From: Antennarius striatus | Taxonomy: Eukaryota; Chordata; Actinopteri; Lophiiformes; Antennariidae | Direction of reading: 5' to 3' | Length of the DNA stretch: 64,000 nucleotides | NCBI RefSeq assembly: GCF_040054535.1 | Contig: NC_090781.1 | Coordinates: 3,602,501-3,666,500 of the forward strand | Shown: in pieces, positions 34,680-47,400 of the stretch | Layout of the letters: every line of letters begins with the position of its first letter | How positions within the stretch are numbered: the first letter of the stretch is position 1 | Translations under genes and position numbers: made by a program | The notes under the pieces: generated by a model | Databases searched by the model: none | Seen by the model: the letters and a program-made list of their open reading frames with translations, nothing else | Told to the model about the DNA's origin: nothing

Positions 34680-36560
34680 AAGGTCAACCTTTTACCGCTG
34701 TCCACAATTACACAAGAACTACTAGAGGATTATGTTGTATCGTTACACTGAAACTGCTCCACGTGTTTTTTTGTGACCCCGCAGGGCTCGTTCAGGATCT
34801 TTTCCCCTTATTTTAAGTTCAACGGTGAGTCAGTTACAGTAAAACTACTGGAACGTTTACTGCCCAGTCAAACCAGGAGTGTTTCTGCTTAAAGGGGCGG
34901 AGCTCTCTCGCCTTTTTGTTTTTTGTTGTTTTTTTTTTTTACATTTCAGGCACCCTGAAGGCACCATTTTCACAGTTCACTTGTAGTTACTTTTCTTGTT
35001 GTTCTTATTATTATCAGCACTATTATATACTGTTTAACATATATAAACAATAGAAACGATTGTAACTTCAGGTCATAATGGTAATATTTACATGACTCAT
35101 AATAGTAATAGCTCACAGGATCCATTTAATATAAATTAAGTAATTTTACTTAAACAAACTCTGACTTAAGTATTTTTTAATGGAGCTCAATGTTTTCTCT
35201 GTGGTTTTTCTTCTTTTAGTGTAGTGGGAAAAGAAAGTCCCATTTCACAGTCTGAAATAAAGTGCAATCATAAGTTCACTCTAAAATGTAGAAAAAAAGC
35301 CTCCTCTGTGGGGGCAATGATGACAATCCTTATTTTGATTCATTAAATTAATATATATTTACTGAGAAACACGGTTCCTTAGATGAAGAATGTAAGAAAT
35401 TATGATTCTCTCAGAATGACAGCCACCATTCTTCTTTTGCATCTGTAGCTGCAGGTTAAACACTCCTCCTGTGAAGGGAAAGGTTACCTTGTCCTGGCCA
35501 GGTGATGGGCTGGTCCACACCAGTTGCTGCCGATGGAAGTTGATCCCCTTCGGATCAGGGAGGATTTTCAGCTTTTAATTTGTTGGATGTCCTACAGCGG
35601 ATAACTATTAGATTTGTGAGAGTGACAGTTAGTTTGGGGGTGTGTGAGATGCTTTGACACGGATTCACTGATTGGACTGATTCACATCTAAAACATCACG
35701 TACAGAGAGGAGCTCTCTGAACATCTTATTACTATTGGAGTTGTAATTTTACCCCAAAAGCAGGTTTTATGGAGGTGTTCTGTTGATGAAGAGTGACTTC
35801 AGATTGTGACTTCTCGGTTGGAGAAAAAAAGGAGCTCCAACTCAAATGTGTCCCCTTGAGCTGCGGTGAAAATATTCACAGAAACTGATCCCATAAATCC
35901 AACCTGAGTTCTACAAGTGGGGGCTTGTAGAGTTTTTACAGCAGGACACAAAGTAATCCACGTAAGGAAGATGACACGCACACTTCAGTGTTCACCATAC
36001 GGAGTCTATAATGAGTTTTAATCATGACAAAGACAAATAATAATAGCTATTGATGTGTTATTGTTTATTATGTTATTGGTAACTATGTCTTTTTAATATT
36101 TTTAGCCGGTCATCGTTTCCTATGTTTTCAATCTGTTATATATGGTTGTTGATGTCTCTATTGTTTCTTCAATTCTTTCCATTAGTTTAATAACTTAAAA
36201 GCTTAATTATCAAGTAATTAAGATACAAAAATTTGTGTGACGTTCTTTTTCTTCTGGTTTTATGTATGTAAAGTGCTATACAAATAAAGTTTGAGTGAGT
36301 TTGATTGATCAAGCCCTGTTTACCGGTCTATTTAGTCTATTATCAATGATTGGTTGTGTTTCATTGTATGGCAACCTATTTACTGGTTCCATTGACACAC
36401 AGGAATGAATAGTCAGACAGCATCAGATTTTTGTTTTTATAACAAAGTAAAATGCAAGACATTGATTTCAAGTAGACAGAAAAAACGGTCCGACGGTCGT
36501 GGTGACTGATCCTTTCCTGTGTGCTAGTGACACCTAGCGGCGAAGTGGTAGTAATGCAGG
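34680..36560. other. Intergenic stretch without recognised genes
   Basis: AT-rich. Around 36255-36305 'gtaaagtgctatacaaataaagtttgagtgagt' looks like a SINE/LINE 3' end. No exon recognised. Confidence 0.4.
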
Positions 36561-36835
36561 TAGTAAATGGAGCCAAAGGGACACACACAACACACACACA
36601 CTGCTCCATCCATCATAAACAGAGAAGTTGATGAAAGAATGGATGAATATTTTGGTGGAGACATCATTTCAGAAGCAGTCTGGAGAGTTCATGTTAAAGT
36701 TTATACACAAACAAAATACACACTTGCCCAGATCGCAGTTTCTTTTTTTAAAAACTATTTATAGATAATCGTGCAAAATGAAAATCTTGAATGACTGCTG
36801 TTACTCAGACAATCACATTTGCCACTTTAGGACTC

Positions 36836-36963
36836 AAGGATTCGTCCTCACCCATACAGGAAATGAACTGACACCTCTCCAGCTATCAGTTCACACGCCA
36901 TGCTTTTTGGTCCACGCTGGTTTTGAACCGGCCACCTGGTTCGAAAGCCCACTTCTGGTGTAA
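36836..36963 (-). mobile_element. tRNA-derived SINE fragment
   Basis: On the minus strand, 'ggtggccggttcaaaaccagc' resembles a B box, and the following 'gtgtgaactgatagctggagaggtgtcagttca' parallels the body of the SINE at 20484-20675. Confidence 0.5.
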
Positions 36964-37239
36964 CGTGTAACAAGAAAATCCAGACAGAGACAAAGACATT
37001 GTGAGATTAGTCCAGGATTATCTCTTTGGTGTTAGACAAAGACTGAGTTCCTCTCTGAAACATGGCGTTTTTCGATTGATCATGCTATTTTAGTTATGAC
37101 GATTCAATATCCATCAGCCAAGAAATTCCTCTTGTCATTATGAATTGTTCTATAAAACATGTCAAAAGATTTAATCTCATGTTTCTAACGCGAGAATATT
37201 ATGTACAGGAAAAACAAGAAGATTTTTTTTAACTTTACA

Positions 37240-37565
<326 letters not shown>

Positions 37566-38039
37566 TTGTTTTTTTTAATATCCTGCGCTTATAAAATTTT
37601 CCATACTAAAATTTTCCCTGAACAAATTAAAAACATTCTTACTGCAAATCTCTTTTACTCACTAAAAACATGAAAACACCCCAGGCCTGGGCTACTGACA
37701 GATTGAATTGCGTTTGAAAGAGCCCATGACTTAAGAACAGATTTTTAAAATGGAGGCAAACCATTCAAAGAGTGCGCTCTTAATTTCCCCGAGGGGATCA
37801 TTACATTATATAAAATAAAATAAATAAAAATATAAAAAATAAAAAATATAGAAGCCATGGTGGGCCACCAACCAACTAAAGTCTGGCAGGCAAAAAAACA
37901 AAAACAAACGAACAAATAACAAATTAAAGCTAATAGGAAACAACCTTAAACACAACCAACAATATATCAAAGAGCATCGACATAAAGGAAAAGAAACAGA
38001 AGGAAAGTCCAGACAGAAAAAAAATGCATTTAACCACAG

Positions 38040-38395
38040 TCAGCAGCTTTTTCAGTAGCGACAGTGACTCAGATAGTGAGCAGGTTGTCCAATAATTGTA
38101 AGATTGGCGGATTGATTCCCGCTCCCCTAGTCATTCACCGTTGTGTCTTTGGGCAAGACTCTTTACCCTCCATGCCTCCAGTGAGGCCCTCACTGGTGTG
38201 TGAATGCGTCTGATTGTTCCGGTGGTGGTCAGACAGACTATTGGGGCAAACTGGGGTTTCCATCAGTCTGCCCCAGGACAGCTGTGGCTACATATGTAGT
38301 TTACTATGACCAAGTATGAATGAGGAGTGAATGAATAATGGAAACACTGTAAAAGCATCTTTGAGTGTCTAGAAAAGTTATATATAAATCTAATC

Positions 38396-38396
<1 letters not shown>
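38040..38396 (+). mobile_element. Near full-length tRNA-SINE with (ATT)n tail
   Basis: The head includes 'agtgactcagatagtgagcagg' (A-box-like) and 'ggcggattgattcccgctcc' (B-box-like). A body follows with 'gggcaagactctttaccctccatgcc' and the 3' end 'ctttgagtgtctagaaaagttatatataaat', then ATT repeats. This layout is that of a fish tRNA-derived SINE. Confidence 0.7.
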
Positions 38397-38576
<180 letters not shown>

Positions 38577-39136
38577 AGGAGGTGGTGGTTAGGGTCAATG
38601 GGACCAGCAGCGCATGGAGAAAGTTAAAACACTTTTAATGAATGTGTCACTGAATGTCACTCAGTGTTGGTACCAAGGTTTTGGAATACAGTCAGCACAG
38701 AACTTCAAAATTAAGTATAAAGATGAATTAAGATTAAAGTTCCCATATTATGCTTTTTTTAAAATTCATGTCATTCAGCTGCCAGGGGTCCAACTACACT
38801 GTATTTCCCGACAATTGTCACAGACAATAAAAGATTGTTGGCTAACGCAGTCTAATGTAACATGGGATGTTACTGGAGAGGTAAAACGAAACGTATTTGT
38901 GAAGTATATTGAACTGTTTGCTGTTGGGTGAAGTCAATACTTTGTCTCCGTCCACTAACCAAATACTAGCTGACTTCAACAGCTTGTGAGCAACTTTCAG
39001 TGCGTAGCCCTGAGCCAGGTCATTACCACACTGCTACCGTTCATTCATCTCTGACAGCTCACCCAGAGATGAATGAACTCCATCTCAAACTGACTTCTGT
39101 TATAAGAAATTCAATAATATATATAATATATATTAT

Positions 39137-39232
39137 TGTGAGAGAAGAGGATGCAGAAGACAGGGTTAGATGAAGGCAACTGATTCGCTGTGGCGACCCC
39201 TGAAGGGAAAAGCCGAAGGGAAAAGAAGAAGA
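39137..39232 (+). mobile_element. 3' end of the RTE-like LINE
   Basis: 'gtgagagaagaggatgcagaagacagggttagatg' through 'cgacccctgaagggaaaagccgaa' repeats the last ~100 bp of the element at 28920-29695 with few differences. A severely 5'-truncated insertion. Confidence 0.8.
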
Positions 39233-39899
39233 TACTCAAGTATAATACCAATATTTACTGCCCAAAAGTGTACGTACACAGATAATTATATTTGGCTTTG
39301 TAAAGATCCATCCATCTTCACCAACCTGTTCCATTTAGAGAACGCAATCCAGGTGCTCATAGGACACTGCAGTATGCTATACTTGTGTGAACACTCAGAA
39401 TGGAGGGTTCATTATAGAAGTGTGATTTGTGACACAGCATGAGTGAGATACCTGCCTTGGGTGGTGGTGGTGGCTGATGGATTCATCACTGGGATGTCAG
39501 GATGAAAGAAAGGAAATAAGTGGACCAGAAGCAGACATGTGGTCAGGGGAGGCAGGTGAGGCATCATCGTTATCCTCACGCGCCATCACGAGATGTAACT
39601 AATGATAAATCCAATTTATGTAACGTTCAATTAATTTCAATCATTATCATAATCAAAATTGCTGTATTTTGCATATTTCCTGTTCAATAACAGCGTAGGC
39701 AGCCAGGTGAGGCAGCACCGAGCTCTGCCCTCTCTTGAGAGTGTGCCTTGTGCTCACTCAGTGTACGGTACCAATGTAATGCCTTATAAAAAATGTTTTT
39801 TACATTGTCGACATTTTTATTCTGTCTCCACTTTTCAAATAAGAGGAAATGTATTTCATATATGTCTATTATTTATTGAGTGTTAGAATTTTGACCTTA

Positions 39900-40150
39900 A
39901 GCTGCACTGAAAAGACCCAATGTGAGACCCAATGAAGAGGAGGTTGTTCTTCTTCCATGTAGTCAGGTAAAGTTGAACTTCAGCAGGAGCCCATTATTTT
40001 GTTTCGCTCCAACTGACTGGAAAATAGACAAAGTGATATCTGAGCTCAAAAAAATTCTCAAAATTGGACTTTTATCACAGTGTGAGGCAATAGATAATGG
40101 ATTGGAATGTTTTGGAACATTCTGGACGACATTACTGCTCAACTGAAAGT
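39900..40150 (+). mobile_element. Probable LINE C-terminal relic
   Basis: A short frame ends LFCFAPTDWKIDKVISELKK, resembling the F-x-x-x-A-P-x-x-W-N-x-L-x-x-x-L-K ending of fish L2/L1-like reverse transcriptase proteins. Weak, single-block evidence. Confidence 0.4.
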
Positions 40151-40779
40151 CGGGTTTGATCATTGTGATGATCTAGCTTTCCTTGGTTTAGTCAATTGTA
40201 TAAAGTTTAATGAAATGTCGCAATATTTTGATGACACAAAACTGCAGAACTTGTTAAAAAGTTTTTTGACTTTGTCAGACTAATGGCTGGTCTAATTGGA
40301 CTCTATAGCCCACAAGCCTGGAGGAATTAATGTAAATCTCCTGTATATCTTCTCAACTTTTTGACCCAGAAGAAACGGATGAAGAGTCAAAATTATTCCA
40401 GCCTTCAACATATTGGCTACAACAGTATCTGTAGAAAGCTAATTCTCTAAAGATAAGTAGGACTCTTACAGCAGCCATAGAGATCTGTACTGGGTATGTG
40501 TGTGAAAAGAATGCTGATATGAGATATGAAACACAATCGATAGTTGGTAAATATATAGCGTGCATATATTTGCAAATTTGACCCTGAAGGAGTCAGTGTC
40601 TCACCAGCCACAAACCTCACTCTACCAGTTGCTCACCAGTGCAGGGCATAATTATTGTGGTTGTCACACTTTGTTTTACTGACAGGTACCTAGCCACCAT
40701 GTGAATAAAATAACCAAATAAATTCTTTCAATTTACTAAACACGTTGGATTAAGCCATTAATCCAAGGTTTTTGTGCAA

Positions 40780-40840
40780 AAAATCGTGCAATTTCCTCCG
40801 GGATTAATAAAGTATATATCTATCTATCTATCTATTTCAA
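40780..40840 (+). mobile_element. LINE 3' tail with (TATC)n
   Basis: AATTTCCTCCGGGATTAATAAAGTA followed by (TATC)n, as at 5210-5247. Confidence 0.6.
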
Positions 40841-41316
40841 ATACGGCGTCTGTTTGTAACTCCATTCAATGGCTTACAAATAAATATCATTAAATGAGCT
40901 GGTCATGTCTGGTGGAGTACCTGGCCCCAGGTACCTGCCAGTGAAGTAGAGCTGTGAACAGCCTCTTATCTGGAATGGATTTATTGTCTTTTCCCTCCTG
41001 GAACACTGGCTAATAAGGATCTGAAGGCTGAATGGAAGCGTCGAACCCTTCAGTCGTTACAGTGACTCACCTCAACACCTGAACCTGACGCCTCTGATGG
41101 GCGTCGAACCTGAGCGACTGCTCCCTGGAGCGCTGGGCGTGGTCGCTCCTGGCAGGCCAGTCAGCGTCTCAGGTATTAGTCCGGTGCACAGGCTGATCAC
41201 AGGAGCAGGTAGAGCGGCTGGAACTGAACTGGTCCGGACTGAGACCTGGGTACTGTAGGACCACCAGTCAGGTCATAGACTACTGAAGTACCTTTCTCCT
41301 CTGTCGGTGTGGTTCC

Positions 41317-41422
41317 ATGATGAGAGGAAGGTCCAAACGGAAATACCCAAAAGAAAGACGCAATCAAGCAGTCGGTACTGGGTTGGACCCCGGCTCGGAT
41401 GGGCTAGACACACCTATTCAAG
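41317..41422 (+). CDS. nfkbiz-like: nfkbiz-like exon 1 with start codon
   Basis: Tandem ATG ATG (41317, 41320) opens a basic N-terminus [15 protein letters not shown] followed by a Gly/Asp-rich part ending TPIQ and a G. The donor is G|gtaaga. It ends in phase 1, exactly what the OCA exon needs. R-S-K-R-K could be a nuclear signal. Confidence 0.65.
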
Positions 41423-44400
41423 GTAAGACCAGCAGATCTGATAGCTCACCGTTTCCATTCAGGATCCGGTTTGGCTGATCTCTGTTGTGAAGGACAGATC
41501 CCTGGTCAGCCATTGGTGCTGCAGTTGGGACCTCATGAGGAAGTAGACATTATGAGCACATAACAGACTGGGTTAATTAGGTTTAGGCTACTTATTATCA
41601 AATCACGTGACGACAGTCACGGGGACTGTGATCTACGGCAGGTGATGTGCCCCAGGAAAGAGCAGTGTGGCATTTGAACCAGTATTTAAATTAAAACAGG
41701 TTCTTAAAATGTAATAAAACTGCATTCCAGTGAGTATAACGCATATCAAGCATCTGTGAGTTATCATTAGGTGATGATCAATAGCATCTGATCACAGCAG
41801 GATATTTATTACCGTAAAAGGTAATGTTTGTTTGTGGACTGTTTTTCTGGATGGTTACAGAGAAACTGCAGGACTGAAGGGTGAACATGCACCAAAGAAC
41901 ATCCCAGTGCAATCTACTGGTTTGCTACACTGGTTCATGACAGGGTCAGAATTCATCTTCTGACCATGATAGCTCCAGAACAGCTGATCCAATCTATTTG
42001 ATACACAGAAAGGACTGGTCATAGTTTGTGTTACAGATCAGATGAGGGTTATTATTTTGTTCACTACCATCTGTTGTCAGGTTGTCCACAAACACTTAAA
42101 GACTTATTATCATGAAACTATGGGTGTGGTGTATACTCAAGAAGACGCTGCAAGGTTATGCAGTGAAACTGGATAGAGGGGTGGATCTATGATTTATGAT
42201 TTATTTTTTAAGCTCACTTCCTTCAGTTGCCAGATCCGGCAACTATTTAAACGACTTGTATTTGTTGAATAGCTTGAGTATTAAATTTTCTTCACTTCTC
42301 TTTGGACACTGGCTCAGTAAAGCCTATAATACCTTTTATAACATTTGGTAGTCCCATGTTTGTAAACCTATAGCAGCAAAATGAATATCGCAACCTACAA
42401 ATGCGTATGTTTAGGAGTCTCACTGCCAACTTGGATGTCATACAACACAACACAGCATTCACCCATTCATACAACCAAACCCGAGATTTCAGGATGCCAC
42501 CTGATGATCAGGATTCAATAATCATTCATCCACTGGAAGAAGGCAAGGGTTTGAACTTGAAAAACCCTGAACGCTGCTGTTAGACTTATGACGTTGTATC
42601 CTAATCTCTTCCGCCTCCGTGGGATGTTCTGTGTACAGCTGTTTTTGCATTTGGTTCATCATTTGTTGTCTGTTCTCTAGATAAAAATTCTTCCATTTAT
42701 GATCCAGAGAAGGTCTACCTTGGAGTTCGCGTCAAAATGCCTGTCAAGGATCTTCTGAGGAACATCCGTGTTGCCCAAGGCTGGGGACCAGGAGATTTTC
42801 AGGTTTTTCATATCTGACTTTTGTTCCATTTTTGATCCTGAGCAGTACGTATATTGCTGTTTTATAAAAGTGTCACAATGTTTTCATGATATAAAACGTT
42901 CACAAAGAAATGTTGCCTTCAGGATCTTCTGGTAGTAGAAACTGCCAGCTTACACACCAAGCAGTTTTAACACCTAGTACAAGAAGCCTGAAGCAGAAAG
43001 AGTCACAAAACCACTTTAACCAGGTTCGTGCTTCTGCTTACTAGATCACATTCCCTCACGGGCATGTGACCGATAACCTACTGGAACTTTTCTGCCCCAG
43101 TCTGGTTTTTTTCAGGCAGCAGACACACTTGGTTAGGTTCAGACACAAATTCACTTTTGCAAAGTCCTTAGTCAGACTGTGTTAGCCTTGTATGGGGTTC
43201 ATGTATTTTTTTGCTTGAATTACTGCTGTTAAAATAAAGGGGAAAATTCTGATTTAGTCGTTTGGTCTGTGGGAAAAATGTGAGGTTTATTGAAGATAAG
43301 TCGCACTCATCAGCTCTTGTTTTTCTTCTCATTTTGAAATGCAGAAGAGCTTCGACAAAACAGTAAAAGGTCAGTATATAACAGGTCTATGAAAGTAAGA
43401 GAGGTGTTGTCAAGTAGATTTTTGTTCCTGAATTGACTCATTAAACTTAAGTGTTAGCTCAATTATAGCTAGATGAAAAGATTGTGTGCCTTATAAACCA
43501 CAAGACAAGACTCTACATAGTGCTAAACTCTAGTGCTGTGCTAATATACTCTGCAAAACTTAAAGTCAAACATTTTCTACTACAGGTGAGAAGAAACGAG
43601 TCCAAACCCGCAAGACACGTCAGAAAAACATGGTGAGTGCAAAGCTAAGACCCCTCAGGAAACTTGTCATTCATATGCCAGTTTGTAGAGCAGCTCATAT
43701 TACTCGGATACCTGCCCTGGCTTTCAGGAAAAGATGCCCACTAAAAGCTTGGAGGAGCTGGAAATCATTGTAGAGGTACTAGAGGAAGATCTCCAGATCA
43801 CCAGCAGCCCCCACTCAACCTCCACCTCCCAATCCCTGCCCTTCTCCAACTCTCCTACGTCTCGTGAAGGGTCTCCACCAGGTAATAAATGGTCCACTGG
43901 ATCAATACTTAAAATATAACCTTGGTGAAAGGGCGACCCTTTACACCCCATTTCTTCTCGCTAAGGTGCAGGTTACCACAGTGACGAGTCGGACGAAATT
44001 ATTCCCAGCCCCCAGTCCTTTTTAAACATCTCAGCAAACATACAAGAGTACCACAAAGCCAAGTCCCCTTCAGGCTTCATGCACAACAACCTACAGCTAT
44101 CCAGAACTGCTGGAAGAAGCCAGGAGTGGTTGGATTCCCAGAACCATGACTGGAACCTGAACAGCTCTACTTTCTTCTGGGTACAGCTGCAGAAAGAGGA
44201 GATCCAGCTGAGCGACATCTCTGACGCTGTGTTGCTGAGTACTGATGACCATGGCAGGACGTAAGTTTGCTACAACTCAAGCTGTATGTCCAACAGTTGA
44301 AGGAGCGCACTAAAATATGTCTGATAAATGTGTGGTCTGATTGAGGCCCTCATATACAGCTGAGTAGGCATTGGCCAACTGGAGCATGAGATTACCGAAT

Positions 44401-47400
44401 GATATTAGCCCACTCCTCACTTCTTCTTCAGTCTAGCAGCTCCAGACATTTGCATGTCAGGGTATAAGAAACTACTCTAACCTGGCCTACTGACCTCAAT
44501 TAGATGAATGACTTTTTGAAGATACCGCTTTTCCCTCTCCCAGTCTGCTCCCTGTTAACACACATTAAGTTTAAGAGACACATTTGTTGAACATATCATT
44601 AACTAACACAAACCAAGACCCACCGGCAGCCAATCACTGTTGATAATGAGCCCAAGGGGCATTGTTTTGCCAGCAGTAAATGGTAAGCAATGTATAACAG
44701 GTGGGGCAAAGTGAGAGTGGTTTGACACTAAAGAGATAAAAGAAATCTGTCAGCGAGCATTGAAAAATCCTAGACAAAAACAAAAATCAAAAAGAGATAT
44801 TAGCTGAAATGGGATCAAATGGAAGTATAGAGCAGGTTTTGACACCAAAGAAAATTGCTGTCCCAAATGAATCTGACTTCATGAACCTAAAACCGTGAGA
44901 TGGGAAGAAGTTAATACATATTTCTAGTACAAATTCAAACTCAAAAACAATACATTCCATATGTATGTATAGAATGATCACCCAGGTCCAGCACTGATCT
45001 CCTGCTTCTATATGTCTGTAAATACCTTTGGTTTGAATGACTTTTGTCTCAGTATGTGGTGTTCCTGGTCCTTCCAGAGCTCTCCATAAAGTTGCGTGTG
45101 TTGGGAAGAGAGCCCTTGGCTACTGCATGGCAAAAAGGATGGCCACACTCAACAGCCTGGACCTGAGAGACTGTGACGGAATGGTATGGTACAAACACAT
45201 CCCACATTTGTAATTGTTGGGCATATGGTCAAAGTACAGGTAGTTTTCAAAGAAAGGATTAATAATGTTGATGATATAAAAACAGAATATTGTATAAAAA
45301 ACATTGTTCTCTATGTCAATCTTTCTTAAGATGGTTTGTTATTGGTTGGTGATGTCTGCTTCTGTTGGATGATATATTATCCAAGAAATAACAGGAGTAT
45401 TATTGCTATTTTAAGTCCATTTTATGTCATTGATAACTATTGTAATCCCACAAGTCAAAAAGCAATGAACTATGGAGGTATGAGAGTTCTGGATACATTA
45501 TATATATAATGTACATAATATTACAACTGTTTTAGATAATTTTAACTTTATGTGAGCTTTACAACAGACTACATGAACTATTTATGATCTACCAGAAATA
45601 CATTTCATGCAGTATTCATAGTTCAATGTCATTAACATTAATTTTAAACATAGTTTTGATTGGCTTATTTCCGGACATCCATCCATCCATCCATCCATCC
45701 ATCCATTTATCCATCCATCCATCCTGCAATACTGCATCACTGTAGCCACGGCACTGATCTGTCACACTCCGTCCTTGCCTCACTCGTGACCAAGACCCCA
45801 AGATATATGGACACCTCCACTTGGGGGAAAGACTCCCCACTGCCCCAGAGAGGGCAGAGCACCTTTTTCGAGAGCCATGGTCTCAGATTTGGAGGAGCTG
45901 ATCCTCATTCCACTCACTTCACACTCAGCTGCAAACCACCCCAGTGCATGCTGGAGGTCCAGGTTCAACAACGCCATCAGGACAACATCATCTGCACAAA
46001 ACACATAAAATCCTTCTGTCCCCAAATCAGACTCCTTCCGGCCAAGTGACTTCTTATTGAAGAGGGATTGTTGGTGCTCCATATATGCAGATAATTATTT
46101 TAGATTTACTTAAACAGTCATTTGGAAACTGGAAACCACTCGTATCCAATATCGTCCCAGTCCTGTAGGTTGACTCATCATGGAGCCGTGTCTTAGATAC
46201 AGCGATGATATTAAACTTTTTAAAGTGGCACAAACAATCCTTTATTTTAAGGACTTTTTGTGGAGGCCTCTGTTTTTGAGAGGTTGTATTGAAAATCAAC
46301 CATTAATATCCATGTTGTTCTTGACTTGTCCATCTATACAGTTCTTGGTTGTTGCTGATGTTATTCTAGAACTGGATCTCCAGGTCAATATTGTTAGAAC
46401 GTTGTATTTTATGTCCATATTTACTGTGAAACTGTGTTGTTGATGCCCAGAAACGACTCCCTTGCCTTTGAATTCCAACAAATGCTCCTCTTCAAGTTTA
46501 TTTACGTCATTCGCTTCTCTCATCATAGACAGTTCAGCTTCCTTGAGTCATTCATTTAACCAGATCATCTTTTTGTATTTTCTGGTCCACGTTGCTTGAA
46601 TCTTTATTTACCTGCCACCGTTAGCATCCTGAATCAGGAACTTATTCATGTTGTTATGACTCATGAAGCTGACTGTTACGGCAATTTCAGTTCTGCTCTC
46701 CATTCTTTGAAAGGTATACCGCTGCAAAACCTTTACTGGGTGACTGATATCTAATGATTTGCCATTCAGGTGTTTGCTCCTCCTCTGTCGGGGCATTGGA
46801 AGCAGTGCTACAAGCGGTAGTAGTCTGGGTATAGTTAGCTCATCCATTCAGACTCAACATTAAACTGCTGCTCCTGGGTAAGACCCCACAGTGGTCACTA
46901 AAGAGCAGAGCATGTTGTTGCCCATGTTGTTCTCTACGTGGTTCTTGTGTCTCAACTACATCTTATGCACTTCTTTCTAAAATTTAACACTGGTGGATTT
47001 CTAAGCATCCAGCAGGGCATCAGCACTCATGTCAATGTCCGTCTTTTTGCAGACTGCCCTCCTCTATGCAGCAAAGTACAACCAATACCTGATGGTAGCA
47101 GATCTGATTCGCTGGGGGGCCGATGTCAACGCCACAAACAATGCCGGGAAGTCTTGTCTCCACCTCAGTGCTGAGAGAGGCTATGTCAGAGTCCTAGAGG
47201 TCAGAGCTGCGACTGCATTACCTCTAACATGTGGTATCACCACAATTTTAAAACAAGTGTGTTTAAAAAAAAAAAAGGAGCATTCTGCTTTTCATTGTGT
47301 TTCACACAGTGTCCCAACATTTTTAAAATTGAAATGTAAAAAAACTACTCATACAAAAAATCAAAACCCACATATCATGTTTTGTTTGGGAACACGGTGC

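Noticed and set aside
34785-34832. AG...GTGAGT exon-like segment
   Set aside because: No partner exon in phase and no recognisable product; isolated splice-like signals are common by chance.
43724-44218. Minus-strand frames opposite nfkbiz-like exons 5-6
   Set aside because: Shadows of the plus-strand coding exons.
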